From assembly GCA_038744685.1 (NCBI GenBank), contig JBCDMB010000014.1:20658-84657 (forward strand): DNA of 64,000 nucleotides. Reading direction: 5' to 3'. This stretch comes from Verrucomicrobiota bacterium (lineage in GTDB: Bacteria > Verrucomicrobiota > Verrucomicrobiia > Opitutales > Puniceicoccaceae). A program made the translations under genes and the position numbers. Positions 34,815-42,823 of the stretch are shown in pieces. The notes under the pieces are model-generated. The model was given only the letters and a program-made list of their open reading frames with translations, was not told where the DNA came from and did no database searches. Position 1 is the first letter of the stretch. Every line of letters starts with the position of its first letter.

Positions 34815-34943
34815 TTGAAAACTGAGAGTTGAAAGCTGAAAACGGTTAGACGGTTAGACGGTTAGTCGGTCAAACGGTTAGTCGGTGAGTCAGTAAGTCA
34901 GTGGAGAGCTCACAGTGGAGAGCTGGTAGTGGGAAGGGTGAAG
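34815..34943. repeat. Octamer array upstream of VapBC module 1
   Basis: GGTTAGAC, GGTTAGTC, GGTCAAAC and AGTAAGTC octamers, with GAAAGCTG and GGAGAGCT purine units. The remaining sequence to 35050 shows no gene. Confidence 0.78.
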
Positions 34944-35050
34944 TCTGAAGGGTTAAATTGTTTCGAATATCTCTCAATAGATTCAGCGAAATGGTTGGGA
35001 ATGAACCGCTTGTTGCTGGCTGTATCTTCGGTGCTGGCTCACCGGTTACC

Positions 35051-35482
35051 TCACGGTCGTAGTGGATTCACCCACTTGATAGAGGTGAATTTTGCGAAGT
35101 CATGGTCACTTGAGTAGAGTGTGCAGCCGTGGCTTTTACAAAGGGCTGCTAGATGTGCGTCCGGGACAAGGTTTGCAGTTGCTTGCGCCTCCATGAGCAG
35201 TTGGCAAAATTGTTTCCAGTGATCATTTAAAGGGTGGATTACCCGGACACAGGGTTGATCTAGCCAACTATTGATTCTTCCACTGGCCTCTTCGAGGCTA
35301 AGGGGTGCTTCATGAATACGTGGGTTTGTACCGATGCGAAGATAGGCATTGATGACTTCCCAACAGAGGCAGACTGCTGCGGAGCCACTAAGTGCCGTAT
35401 CCCACCAATGTCGGGCTGCTTCGTGATACTGTGACTCGGCATCTTCCGCATACAGGAGCAAATTTGCGTCTGGGAAGATCAA
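35051..35482 (-). CDS. vapC: PIN-domain toxin, VapC type (module 2)
   Basis: A 143-residue PIN protein: MIFPDANLLLYAEDAESQYH (first Asp), CLCWEVINAYLRIG (Glu), VPDAHLAALC and YSSDHDFAKF (Asp residues). The DANLLLYA and SSDHDF forms differ from module 1, so the two toxins are distinct subfamilies. The antitoxin gene lies 54 bp upstream rather than overlapping. Confidence 0.87.
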   Translation of the reverse strand: MIFPDANLLLYAEDAESQYHEAARHWWDTALSGSAAVCLCWEVINAYLRIGTNPRIHEAPLSLEEASGRINSWLDQPCVRVIHPLNDHWKQFCQLLMEAQATANLVPDAHLAALCKSHGCTLYSSDHDFAKFTSIKWVNPLRP

Positions 35483-35536
35483 AACCGTACGCGTAGGGAG
35501 TCGAGGATATTGGGACTGTAAGGACTGAGGAAAAAA

Positions 35537-35782
35537 CTAGCGATAGTCCTCCCGCTCGGTTTGAGCTAGCAGGTCGGCAACATTGTCGTAGTTGAGTCCG
35601 CGCTTCAGGCCAAGCGAACGCGCTTTTGTCCTGTAGCGGCGGGAGGGTCTAGGAGCTGTGACTTGGTCGATTCCACAACGGAGTGCTTCGTTTATTAGTT
35701 CTTTGAAAGTCATTCCAGTGGTTTGTGTGGCAAGCTTTGCTTTTTCTGCAACGTCCGGTTCGATGGTAAGCGTCGTTCTCAT
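35537..35782 (-). CDS. Antitoxin of PIN module 2
   Basis: An 81-residue protein from ATG 35782, MRTTLTIEPDVAEKAKLATQ then MTFKELINEALRCGID, a ribbon-helix-helix fold like VapB/type II antitoxins. SLGLKRGLNYDNVADLLAQT follows as the toxin-binding tail. The longer frame to 35869 adds residues with no family support and runs toward the octamer array. Confidence 0.78.
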   Translation of the reverse strand: MRTTLTIEPDVAEKAKLATQTTGMTFKELINEALRCGIDQVTAPRPSRRYRTKARSLGLKRGLNYDNVADLLAQTEREDYR

Positions 35783-35879
35783 ATTTAACATCATGATGTT
35801 CTTGGATCTTGCGTCAAGATGATTTAAGAAGTTTGACGGGGGAAGTTTGAAGAGTGAAGCAACAGGCAAGTTGGGGTAG

Positions 35880-36045
35880 GTGTGAAGGGCGAAACAGTAG
35901 GAAAGCTGAAAACGGTGAGACGGTGAGACGGCTTGCCCTGCGTAGCTCGGAGAGCGTAGGGGTGAGACAGTGAGTCGGAAAGGGGAAAACTGAAATCTGA
36001 AAACTGTTGGACGGTGAGACGGTGAGAGGGTGGGGAGAGTAGAGA
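35880..36045. repeat. Octamer array with 36-bp module
   Basis: GGTGAGAC octamers and GAAAGCTG units, interrupted at 35930-35962 by the GCTTGCCCTGCGTAGCTCGG... module, in the opposite orientation to the copy at 32820. It lies between the epimerase gene 3' end and the antitoxin. Confidence 0.8.
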
Positions 36046-36082
36046 ATCGAGAGCTGAAATTTGAACGCAGAAGTGGAATGCT

Positions 36083-37183
36083 TCAGAGGTCGGCCAGAGC
36101 GGATTCGTTTTTGCGGACCCAGGCGTGGGTGTCGGTGACAATGTCGCGGACGGTGCGCCGGGGAAAATTGGGAAGTTCTTTGTTACTGGATACTTGCTCT
36201 TTGTTGATCGAGGCGAGTTTCGCGCGTAGCTTGCTGCAGTCGGCGAGGAAGATGCGGAGGTCGTTGGGGCGGTTCTCGGGTGCGGAGTTGATGTCGATGC
36301 GATTACCGGTGACTTCTTCGCAAAGGCGGGTGAGTTCTCGAAGGGATGCGGAGCATTCAAGGCCGCCTGCTACGTTACCGAGCCAGCCGTCCCAAGCTTC
36401 GAAGTTGCGGACTTGTTCGACGATCAGATCGGCAAGGTCTTGGACGTGAAGCATGTCGCGCACCTGCTTGCCGCCGCCCCCGTAGCCAATGTAGGAAAGG
36501 TTGCGTCGGAAGTGGTGGGCCATGACCCAGAGGGCGACGACGCCTTGATCGACCTTGCCGAATTGCCAGGGGCCGGCGATGACGCCACAGCGGTTGACGA
36601 CGGCGCGGAAACCGAAGCTGTTGCGGTACTCCTCGATCATCTGCTCGGCGGCGAACTTGGTGAAGCCATAGAGCGAACGGGCACCGGAGAGGTCGATGGT
36701 CTCGGCCACGCCTCGCGAACTCAGGCCGGGTGTTCCCTCGTCATCCCATGCGAATCGGGTTTCCTCTTCGCGCCAGGGATGGCTTTCCAGTCGGGCCACC
36801 GGATAGACGCGGCTGGTCGAGAGGAAGATCATCCCTGCGTCGTGGCGGCGGCAGGCTTCAAGGCAATGATAGGCCCCGACAAGGTTGGTTTGGAAAAGGT
36901 AATCCGGGGATCCGTCACGTCCTGCCAGCACCGAGGGCTCCGCCGAACATTCGATCATCAGGTCGAAAGGATCTTCCGGGAATGACTCCGGATCGCGGAT
37001 ATCTCCCTTGTGGAAGCGGATTTCTGCCGCTTCGAAGCGTGGAAGGTTCAGTTCGGACCCTTTGCGATAGAGGTTGTCCATCGCGGTGATTCCAACCTCC
37101 GGAAACGCATCGCGGAGGGCGAGGCAAAGGTTCGAGCCGACGAAGCCAGCACCACCGGTGATTAAGATGCGGTGTATCTTGAT
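36083..37183 (-). CDS. Extended SDR NAD-dependent sugar epimerase/dehydratase without a standard start codon
   Basis: An NDP-sugar epimerase/dehydratase resembling CDP-paratose 2-epimerase types. The catalytic segment is FLSTSRVYP and YGFTKFAAEQM (Y-x3-K). The first ATG (37081) would remove the NAD-binding Rossmann strand. The frame stays open upstream and encodes ILITGGAGFVGSNLCLALRD, the expected dinucleotide-binding loop. Between the in-frame stop at about 37189 and that strand there is no ATG, GTG, TTG or CTG; only ATC (37183) or ATA (37177) could initiate. Either a rare start codon is used or the start has mutated. Confidence 0.8.
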   Translation of the reverse strand: MKIHRILITGGAGFVGSNLCLALRDAFPEVGITAMDNLYRKGSELNLPRFEAAEIRFHKGDIRDPESFPEDPFDLMIECSAEPSVLAGRDGSPDYLFQTNLVGAYHCLEACRRHDAGMIFLSTSRVYPVARLESHPWREEETRFAWDDEGTPGLSSRGVAETIDLSGARSLYGFTKFAAEQMIEEYRNSFGFRAVVNRCGVIAGPWQFGKVDQGVVALWVMAHHFRRNLSYIGYGGGGKQVRDMLHVQDLADLIVEQVRNFEAWDGWLGNVAGGLECSASLRELTRLCEEVTGNRIDINSAPENRPNDLRIFLADCSKLRAKLASINKEQVSSNKELPNFPRRTVRDIVTDTHAWVRKNESALADL

Positions 37184-37233
37184 AGTTTAAGTTAAAGTGA
37201 ACGATTTGGAAAAAGTCGTTTTGGGTTTAGGGG

Positions 37234-37583
37234 CTATCGTCCCAGGGACTTAGTAAGGCCCCAGAGCATTTTTGAAATCTCCCGTGATTCGGAAATCCAA
37301 GCTCTCGCCTTGTCAGATGGAAGATAACCTAATCTTTCTGCAATGATTAGCTGAGTTCTAAGCTCTCCGCATGAACCACGGGCATATCCTAGAAACTGTT
37401 TGAATTCGATTTCCCAGTTCGTTCTGCCCCTTCAGCGATGTTTGATGGAACAGAAACAGCAGATCGAGTGATTTGATCGCGCAATCCCAAATTCTTCCAC
37501 TTCTCAGCTGCTTCGCAAACGCTGAAGGCGAGATGAAGGCTTCGTCTCCAAACTTCAAGATCTTCGAAACTTTGGGTTCCCAC
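37234..37583 (-). pseudogene. Four-helix-bundle protein (23S rRNA IVP family), frameshifted
   Basis: The first 63 codons read SFEDLEVWRRSLHLAF and SVPSNIAEGAERTGKS, then the frame is lost. Shifting by one base within GGGAAATC/GAATTC restores EFKQFLGYARGSCGELRTQL and YLPSDKARAWISESREIS, ending in a TAG at 37234-37236. A single lost base therefore splits a normal four-helix-bundle gene of about 116 residues. A translation or sequencing error cannot be excluded. Confidence 0.85.
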
Positions 37584-37603
37584 TTAAACTTAAACTCTCA
37601 CCT

Positions 37604-38668
37604 TCAACTAACACTAGAACCACTCCACGCCTCGACAATCTGACTGATCGTCTCTTCGAGACTAATGGTGATATTCCAACTGGGGTAGTGCTCGTGCATC
37701 TTGGCTAGATTGCTGATGTAGCAAATGTGATCGCCGGAGCGGTTTTGGTCGCTGTATTCGTAGGCTTGGGGCTTTCCGGTGAATCTTTCGGTGATTTGGA
37801 AGGCTTCGAGGATGGAGCAACTGTTGTCCCGGCCACCCCCGATGTTGTATACCCCACCGGCGCGAGGGGCTTGAATGAAGGCGTCGATGAAGCGAGCCAC
37901 GTCTTCGCTGTGAATGTTGTCACGGACTTGTTTGCCTTTGTAACCGAAGACGGTGTATTCGCGCTCCTCCAAGTTACACTTGACGAGGTAGCTGAGGAAG
38001 CCGTGTAACTCAACACCGCTGTGGTTGGGACCCGTCAGACAGCCACCTCGCAGGGCGCAGGTCGGCATCTCAAAGTAGCGACCGTATTCTTGGACCATAA
38101 TGTCGGCCGCGACTTTCGAGGCCCCGAAGATCGAGTGCTTCGCCTGGTCGATGGGGAAGTCTTCGGGAATGCCTTCGGTGTAAATCGGATCGGCATAGTC
38201 CCAGCGAGTTTCCATTTCCTTGAGTTTGATCGTATTGGGGCGGTCGCCATAGACCTTATTGGTTGACATATGGACGAAGGGGGCCTCCGGGCAACTCCGG
38301 CGTGCGGCTTCGAGCAAATTGAGGGTGCCGACGGCGTTGGTATCAAAATCGGCAAAGGGGATGGCGGCTGCACGGTCGTGGCTGGGCTGGGCTGCAGTGT
38401 GGACAACGGCGTCTGGTCGAACTTCGTTGACCAAATTGAGCACGTCGAGTCGGCTACGAATGTCAACTTCGTGGTGGATGAACTGTTTCCCGAGCAGTTT
38501 CGCGAGACGGCTCTGATTCCATCGGGTATCCCCCTGAGAACCAAAGAATACTGCTCTTTGGTTGTTATCGACGCCATGGATTTCCCATCCTTTTTTCGCG
38601 AAAAAGAGGCAAACCTCGGAGCCGATTAAGCCGGAGGAACCAGTGACGAGGAGAGTTTTGACTGACAT
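37604..38668 (-). CDS. Extended SDR sugar epimerase, CDP-paratose 2-epimerase-like
   Basis: A 354-residue NAD-dependent epimerase. The Rossmann loop is [15 protein letters not shown] (6-20). [11 protein letters not shown] carries the catalytic Thr region. [20 protein letters not shown] and [14 protein letters not shown] are typical of the CDP-tyvelose/paratose epimerase group. The Y-x3-K pair appears as FGASK (Phe181, Lys185), so the usual tyrosine seems replaced at that position. It lies in tandem with the other SDR gene, separated by the broken four-helix gene; together they could make a rare deoxy sugar donor. Confidence 0.86.
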   Translation of the reverse strand: MSVKTLLVTGSSGLIGSEVCLFFAKKGWEIHGVDNNQRAVFFGSQGDTRWNQSRLAKLLGKQFIHHEVDIRSRLDVLNLVNEVRPDAVVHTAAQPSHDRAAAIPFADFDTNAVGTLNLLEAARRSCPEAPFVHMSTNKVYGDRPNTIKLKEMETRWDYADPIYTEGIPEDFPIDQAKHSIFGASKVAADIMVQEYGRYFEMPTCALRGGCLTGPNHSGVELHGFLSYLVKCNLEEREYTVFGYKGKQVRDNIHSEDVARFIDAFIQAPRAGGVYNIGGGRDNSCSILEAFQITERFTGKPQAYEYSDQNRSGDHICYISNLAKMHEHYPSWNITISLEETISQIVEAWSGSSVS

Positions 38669-38845
38669 CTGTGAGACCGCTTGCCCTGCGTAGCTCGGAG
38701 AGCGTAGAGGGGTGAGACAGTGAGGGGGATAGTCGAGAACTGAAAGTTGAAGCTGGTGGCAGTTAGACCCTTCTACGCTGTGCGAGCTACGCAGGGCAAG
38801 CGGTTAGACAGTGGGGAACTGGGAGTTGAAAGTGGAAAGCTGAGG
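38669..38845. repeat. Octamer array with two inverted 36-bp modules
   Basis: It starts at the epimerase start codon. Copies of the CCCTTCTACGCT...GGGCAAGCGG module lie at 38677-38712 (reverse) and 38768-38803 (forward) and could pair with each other. Between them are GGTGAGAC and GAACTGAAAG-type units. Confidence 0.82.
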
Positions 38846-38856
38846 GCTCAATGGCC

Positions 38857-39186
38857 CTAGGGGGATCCGTACATTTCTACGATTAGAGATCGGAGGGCTG
38901 AGGTTGTTTCAGCATTTGCTTGGTCGATTTTTCTTCTAAGGCGCCTGCGGCTAATGGTGCGGATCTGATCCACAGCAATTTCAGAGCTTTGGCCGGCACA
39001 GTTCATCTGAATACGTGATCTCCATGCTGGGTGGATCTGAGACGTGAGTGGACAGACCACTATCGTATCCAAGTTTTGATTCATTAAGTCGTCACTGACA
39101 ACGATTGCAGGACGAGTCTTTGCCATCTCCGATCCAATAACTGGATTTAAATCCACCCAATAGATTCCATATCGCTCAATCTTCAT
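38857..39186 (-). CDS. mazF: MazF/PemK-type mRNA endoribonuclease toxin
   Basis: A 109-residue SH3-like barrel toxin: YGIYWVDLNPVIGSEMAKTR then PAIVVSDDLMN, VVCPLTSQ, and AVDQIRTISRRRLRRKI, the conserved order of MazF. It would cleave mRNA at short motifs. The gene overlaps the antitoxin gene by 11 bp. It belongs to the TA island inside the polysaccharide locus. Confidence 0.92.
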   Translation of the reverse strand: MKIERYGIYWVDLNPVIGSEMAKTRPAIVVSDDLMNQNLDTIVVCPLTSQIHPAWRSRIQMNCAGQSSEIAVDQIRTISRRRLRRKIDQANAETTSALRSLIVEMYGSP

Positions 39187-39424
39187 TCGGTATACCGTCC
39201 TCGGACAAGGTATCCCAAGAAGACCAGTCTTCCTCAGACCGAGCCATCTCCCGGTAGGTAGATTCCCAAGTTGTCTTAGTGTTCGTGAGAGGACGCAGAA
39301 TGATGGAATCAGGGGTCGTTTCCATCTCTAGAGCATCTGAGATTGCATATCGCCCGAGCAATTCTTTGCTTAGTCGGATCCCTTGAGAATTACCGATCTT
39401 GGTGAGCTTTGTAGTCGTTTTCAT
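39176..39424 (-). CDS. mazE: MazE/AbrB-type antitoxin
   Basis: An 82-residue protein. KLTKIGNSQGIRLSKELLGR is the swapped-hairpin AbrB DNA-binding fold (7-26). The acidic C-terminal half (EMARSEEDWSSWDTLSEDG) would bind MazF. It likely represses the module promoter. Confidence 0.9.
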   Translation of the reverse strand: MKTTTKLTKIGNSQGIRLSKELLGRYAISDALEMETTPDSIILRPLTNTKTTWESTYREMARSEEDWSSWDTLSEDGIPNED

Positions 39425-39489
39425 GGGTAATTACGGTAGGTACTAAAAGATGGGCGTCAAGGAAGATACTTGCTGGTGACGCTGTTGGT

Positions 39490-39683
39490 CGGTGAGTCGG
39501 TGAGACCGTGAGTCCGCGGTAAGACGGAGTAATAGTTGGATATGTGGTGTGGTTGCGAGAGTCACGGATTGATTCCGAATTCCAACGTGGTGCTTTCTAA
39601 TTGTTCTCGATTTCCTAACCGCTTCACCGACTTACAGTTTAACCGACTCACCGGTTCACCGACTAACGGTCTCACCGTCACCT
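39490..39683. repeat. Octamer arrays in opposite orientations
   Basis: Forward octamers (GGTGAGTC, GGTGAGAC) lie at about 39490-39525 and reverse ones (CCGACTCACCGGTTCACC, AACGGTCTCACC) at about 39617-39683. The right part encodes the last residues and stop of the Wzc-like gene. The two could pair around a loop of about 90 bases that holds no gene. Confidence 0.8.
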
Positions 39684-41893
39684 CTCGTTTCCGATGCGTA
39701 ATGCTTCTGATACTTCTTTTGATAGGTGTATTTGTAGTTGTAGCCGTATCCGTAGCCACCGTATTGGCCGTAACCGTAGTTGCCGTAGCCGCTTTGTCCG
39801 GCGGTTGGGTTGGTGGTTATCCCGTTCAGGACGACGCCTACTACAGGGGCGCGGCCGCGGTCGAGGAGGGAGATGCCGTGGCGGGCGGCTGCGCGGGCCA
39901 CCTTTTTCTGGCGCGCGACGTAAATGGAGGTGTCGGCGAAATCAGCCAGAAGGGTGGCATCAGGGAAAATCCCTGCCGGAGGGGTGTCGAAAATGATGAT
40001 GTCATAGGCTTCCTTGAGGTGAGAGATAAGAACGTCAAGGGCGTCGCTGGTGAGAGCCTCGGTCGGTGACTTTGTCGATCCTCCTGCCGGAAGGAGGTCC
40101 AGATTTTCCGCAATGCGCACCACGTTCAAGTCGTCCGATGAAAGGGGATTTGGCTGTTGATCCTGGTTTCCTTTTTCCTTGCGTGATCGCAGCCAGGAAA
40201 GGAGACCTTTCTCATTGGACTGGTCCAAGTAACCGGCGAGGCTGGGGCGACGAAGGTCAGTGTCGATGAGAATCACTTTCTTGCCGTGCCGGGAAAAGAT
40301 CTCGCCCAAGTTAGCTGCGACAAATGTCTTTCCTTCAGAGGGGATCGTGCTGGTGACCACCATTGCAAAAGAGGAGGGCAGATCATCTTTCAAATGAAGG
40401 TTGCTGTAAATATTGCGAAACGATTCCAAGATTTCGTCTTTTTCATCGAGGACACCCCGTGTGATCGTCTTGGAACCTGCGTTTTCGATTTCTCGAATCT
40501 CACCAAGCAACGGCTTCTTCAAAACCCTATCAATATCCATGAAGGTGCGAATCCGATTGTCGAGAAACTCCAGACCAATGGGAATCCCAATCAAACAAAT
40601 CAGGAAAATGATGGTCGCCGTTGTAATCGTGTTGCGAAGTGAGGGGGAAATAGGCGAACCGGGAGGGGTGGCCTCGTCCATGATCCGCAGAACCGTCGTG
40701 TCGAGCTGGGTGGTGACCTGAGTTTCGTTTAGACGATCGATGAGCCTTTCGTAGGTACGTCGCTTTGATTGCACTTCCCTTTCCCGGACTGTATATTGGA
40801 TGGCCAGCTGGTCGAGTTCACGGGCGCGGTTCTCCACGTCGGCGATTTTGTCCAAAAGGATGGCGATCTCCGCATCAGTTCCCTTCTGAGTTTCCTGCAG
40901 TGTTGTTTGCCGCCTTTTGGCCGCCGCTTCCAGCTGCCGAAGGGTGGCACTTACCTCGTTTGCGTTGGCCACCATCTTCGGGTGGCGTTCAAGGTAGCGT
41001 TGAGAGAGGATGTCGCGTTCCTGCGAGAGACGATCCAGGTTGGCGACGACCTCAGCGATGGCTTCGTTGTCCACTAGCGCGGGAATCTTGGACAGTGCAG
41101 TTGGGTCTGTTCCCGCCGATTCGATTTGGGCCAGTTGCGATTGGAGGGTGACGAGCCGGATACGGTTGCTGTTCAGAGCTTCGTTCAACCCTTGGAGTTC
41201 AAGGGAAACGACTTGTTGGTTCTCCTCGATAGAGATCAAATTGTTCTCGCGGCGGTAATCCTGCAAAACCTGCTCACCGGCTTCGACATCCTTGCGGGCG
41301 GCTTCGACCTGTTCCTCGAGAAAGGTAATCGCGATTTCGCTCGAACTTGCCCGGAGAGCCGTTAGGTAGCGAATGTATGTCTCTGCAAATAGATTGGGAA
41401 CCCAAGCGGCTACTTGCGGGTTGGGGTGTGTTCCGGAAAAAACGAGAACTTGCGAGCCGCTTCGACTCGAAACCGAGAACGAACGCCGCAGCACTCCGAT
41501 TGGATTGGGAACCTGTTCCGGGTTGTCCGGGTTAAGGTAAGGCGCGACCAGTTGCTGGATTTGTGTTTCGCTCAGTTCCTCGGCAACCTGTTCGGCAAAT
41601 TGCTGACTCCGCAGACGTTCAAAGTGGGTGTTTATGGCTATGTCGAGCCTCATGGCGCGCGGGTCAACGACATCCTCCATGTTGGTCAGAACCCGATCCC
41701 GATTCATCTCGGCCATTACCGTTGCGCTCGCCTTATAGATCGGGGTCTCCTGCATCTTCCAAAAAGCAAATGCCGCCGCGAGGACCAACCCCACCGCAAG
41801 TCCAGGGAGCCAGCGGTAGCGGAGGATGGCGATGATGTCACCGATGGAGAAAAGCGGTTTTTCGTTTTCTAGTGTAGATGTTGGCGATTTCAT
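39656..41893 (-). CDS. wzc: Wzc-like polysaccharide co-polymerase fused to BY-type tyrosine kinase
   Basis: A 745-residue inner-membrane protein that sets chain length and cycles by tyrosine phosphorylation. The N-terminal Wzz domain has IIAILRYRWLPGLAVGLVLA (first membrane helix). A large coiled-coil periplasmic part follows, then a second helix (TATIIFLICLIGIPIGLEFL). The kinase has STIPSEGKTFVAANLG (Walker A), VILIDTDLRRP (Walker A') and DIIIFDTPP (Walker B). The C-terminal tail (about 703-732) is a tyrosine cluster of GYG/YNYKY type. The last nine residues and the TAG come from inverted octamers. Confidence 0.93.
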   Translation of the reverse strand: MKSPTSTLENEKPLFSIGDIIAILRYRWLPGLAVGLVLAAAFAFWKMQETPIYKASATVMAEMNRDRVLTNMEDVVDPRAMRLDIAINTHFERLRSQQFAEQVAEELSETQIQQLVAPYLNPDNPEQVPNPIGVLRRSFSVSSRSGSQVLVFSGTHPNPQVAAWVPNLFAETYIRYLTALRASSSEIAITFLEEQVEAARKDVEAGEQVLQDYRRENNLISIEENQQVVSLELQGLNEALNSNRIRLVTLQSQLAQIESAGTDPTALSKIPALVDNEAIAEVVANLDRLSQERDILSQRYLERHPKMVANANEVSATLRQLEAAAKRRQTTLQETQKGTDAEIAILLDKIADVENRARELDQLAIQYTVREREVQSKRRTYERLIDRLNETQVTTQLDTTVLRIMDEATPPGSPISPSLRNTITTATIIFLICLIGIPIGLEFLDNRIRTFMDIDRVLKKPLLGEIREIENAGSKTITRGVLDEKDEILESFRNIYSNLHLKDDLPSSFAMVVTSTIPSEGKTFVAANLGEIFSRHGKKVILIDTDLRRPSLAGYLDQSNEKGLLSWLRSRKEKGNQDQQPNPLSSDDLNVVRIAENLDLLPAGGSTKSPTEALTSDALDVLISHLKEAYDIIIFDTPPAGIFPDATLLADFADTSIYVARQKKVARAAARHGISLLDRGRAPVVGVVLNGITTNPTAGQSGYGNYGYGQYGGYGYGYNYKYTYQKKYQKHYASETRGDGETVSR

Positions 41894-41904
41894 TTGGCGG
41901 TTGT

Positions 41905-41936
41905 TCGGTGAGACGGTGAGACGGTTGGACCGAGTT
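41905..41936. repeat. Short octamer array 5' of the Wzc-like gene
   Basis: GGTGAGAC twice, then GGTTGGAC, 12 bases from the start codon of the kinase gene. Confidence 0.7.
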
Positions 41937-42320
41937 CTATTTTTTTCGTGGGCTACAGAAATTGTTGGAGGTCTGGATCATTTTTCCGATTCTGCGGCCT
42001 AGGGTGTCACGCTGCTCTTTTAGCTTTTGAAAATCCTCGTCAGATAGGTAGCCGCAGGATCTGGCCGTCCTTAGCCAATGGCCGGTTTCTAACAATTCGC
42101 TGTCAGAATCGGTTAGTTTGCTGTGGAAATGTGCTGGATACTCTCGCTTTGCCCAAGCTTCGGACAAGGAGGCTCCAACAGAGCGCGAGGAGCGTCTGAT
42201 CTGATCAATGAGGGAGTAACTTTCTTCTCGAGGCCAAGATTTAGACTTCTCAAAAATACTCTGCTGAAAATCAAAAGCCTCCCGATAGGTGTCGAGGTCT
42301 TCGATTAGGTGGATTTTCAT
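41937..42320 (-). CDS. Four-helix-bundle protein (23S rRNA IVP family), intact
   Basis: A 127-residue helical protein: DLDTYREAFDFQQSIFEKSK, SLIDQIRRSSRSVGASLSEA and SELLETGHWLRTARSCGYL, matching the family's conserved helices. ATG at 42318-42320 (MKIHLIEDL) is chosen; the longer frame adds 34 residues translated from octamer repeats (PHRLT). Members occur as inserts in rRNA genes or as free genes near polysaccharide loci; their role is unknown. Compare the broken relative at 37234. Confidence 0.85.
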   Translation of the reverse strand: MKIHLIEDLDTYREAFDFQQSIFEKSKSWPREESYSLIDQIRRSSRSVGASLSEAWAKREYPAHFHSKLTDSDSELLETGHWLRTARSCGYLSDEDFQKLKEQRDTLGRRIGKMIQTSNNFCSPRKK

Positions 42321-42327
42321 GAACGGG

Positions 42328-42760
42328 TTGTCGGTGAGACGGTGAGGCCGTAAGACGGTGAGACGGTTGGGCGGTGAGGCAGTTAGACGGTGAGTCTGTG
42401 AGTCAGTGGGGGGGTAAAGCACTGAGTCGGTTAGTCTGAGAGTCGGTTAGTCAGTAAGAAAGTTGGGCGTTGAGCAATTGGCCTAATACAGATGATTTTG
42501 CCGACAAAAAAGCTGCTGACTCACTGATTCACAGACTAACCGTCTCACTGATAAGCCGAACAAGCTACCGCCCTTGGTCGGCCTTGGGAGTCGATTGGAA
42601 GGTGGCGCGGAGCGCGGGATTGGACTGTTGGTTCCCCATTCGGGCGGAGGGGTTTTCGGTTAGTCTGTTAGACAGTGAAACGGTAAGACGGTGAGGCGGT
42701 TAGACGGTTGTTAGGCGGTTGGTCTCTGAGTCTGTGAGACGGTTAGTCTGTAGTGAGTAA
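42328..42760. repeat. Octamer arrays in mixed orientation, gene-free
   Basis: Forward octamers at 42330-42475 (GGTGAGAC, GGTTAGTC, AGTCAGTG), reverse at about 42515-42552 (ACTCACTG, GACTAACC, GTCTCACT) and forward again at 42657-42752. Between them, near 42553-42650, lies a GC-richer stretch of unknown nature. No gene lies between 42321 and 42823. Confidence 0.8.
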
Positions 42761-42823
42761 TTTTGCCTATTTATTGGGAACACTCCTTTCTTCGTCTTTG
42801 GTGGATTTTTTCCTTGTTCCCCC

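Noticed and set aside
35824..36360. 178-codon frame with PSHRLTV-like peptides
   Set aside because: It is the translation of an octamer array plus antisense of the epimerase gene, not a protein family.
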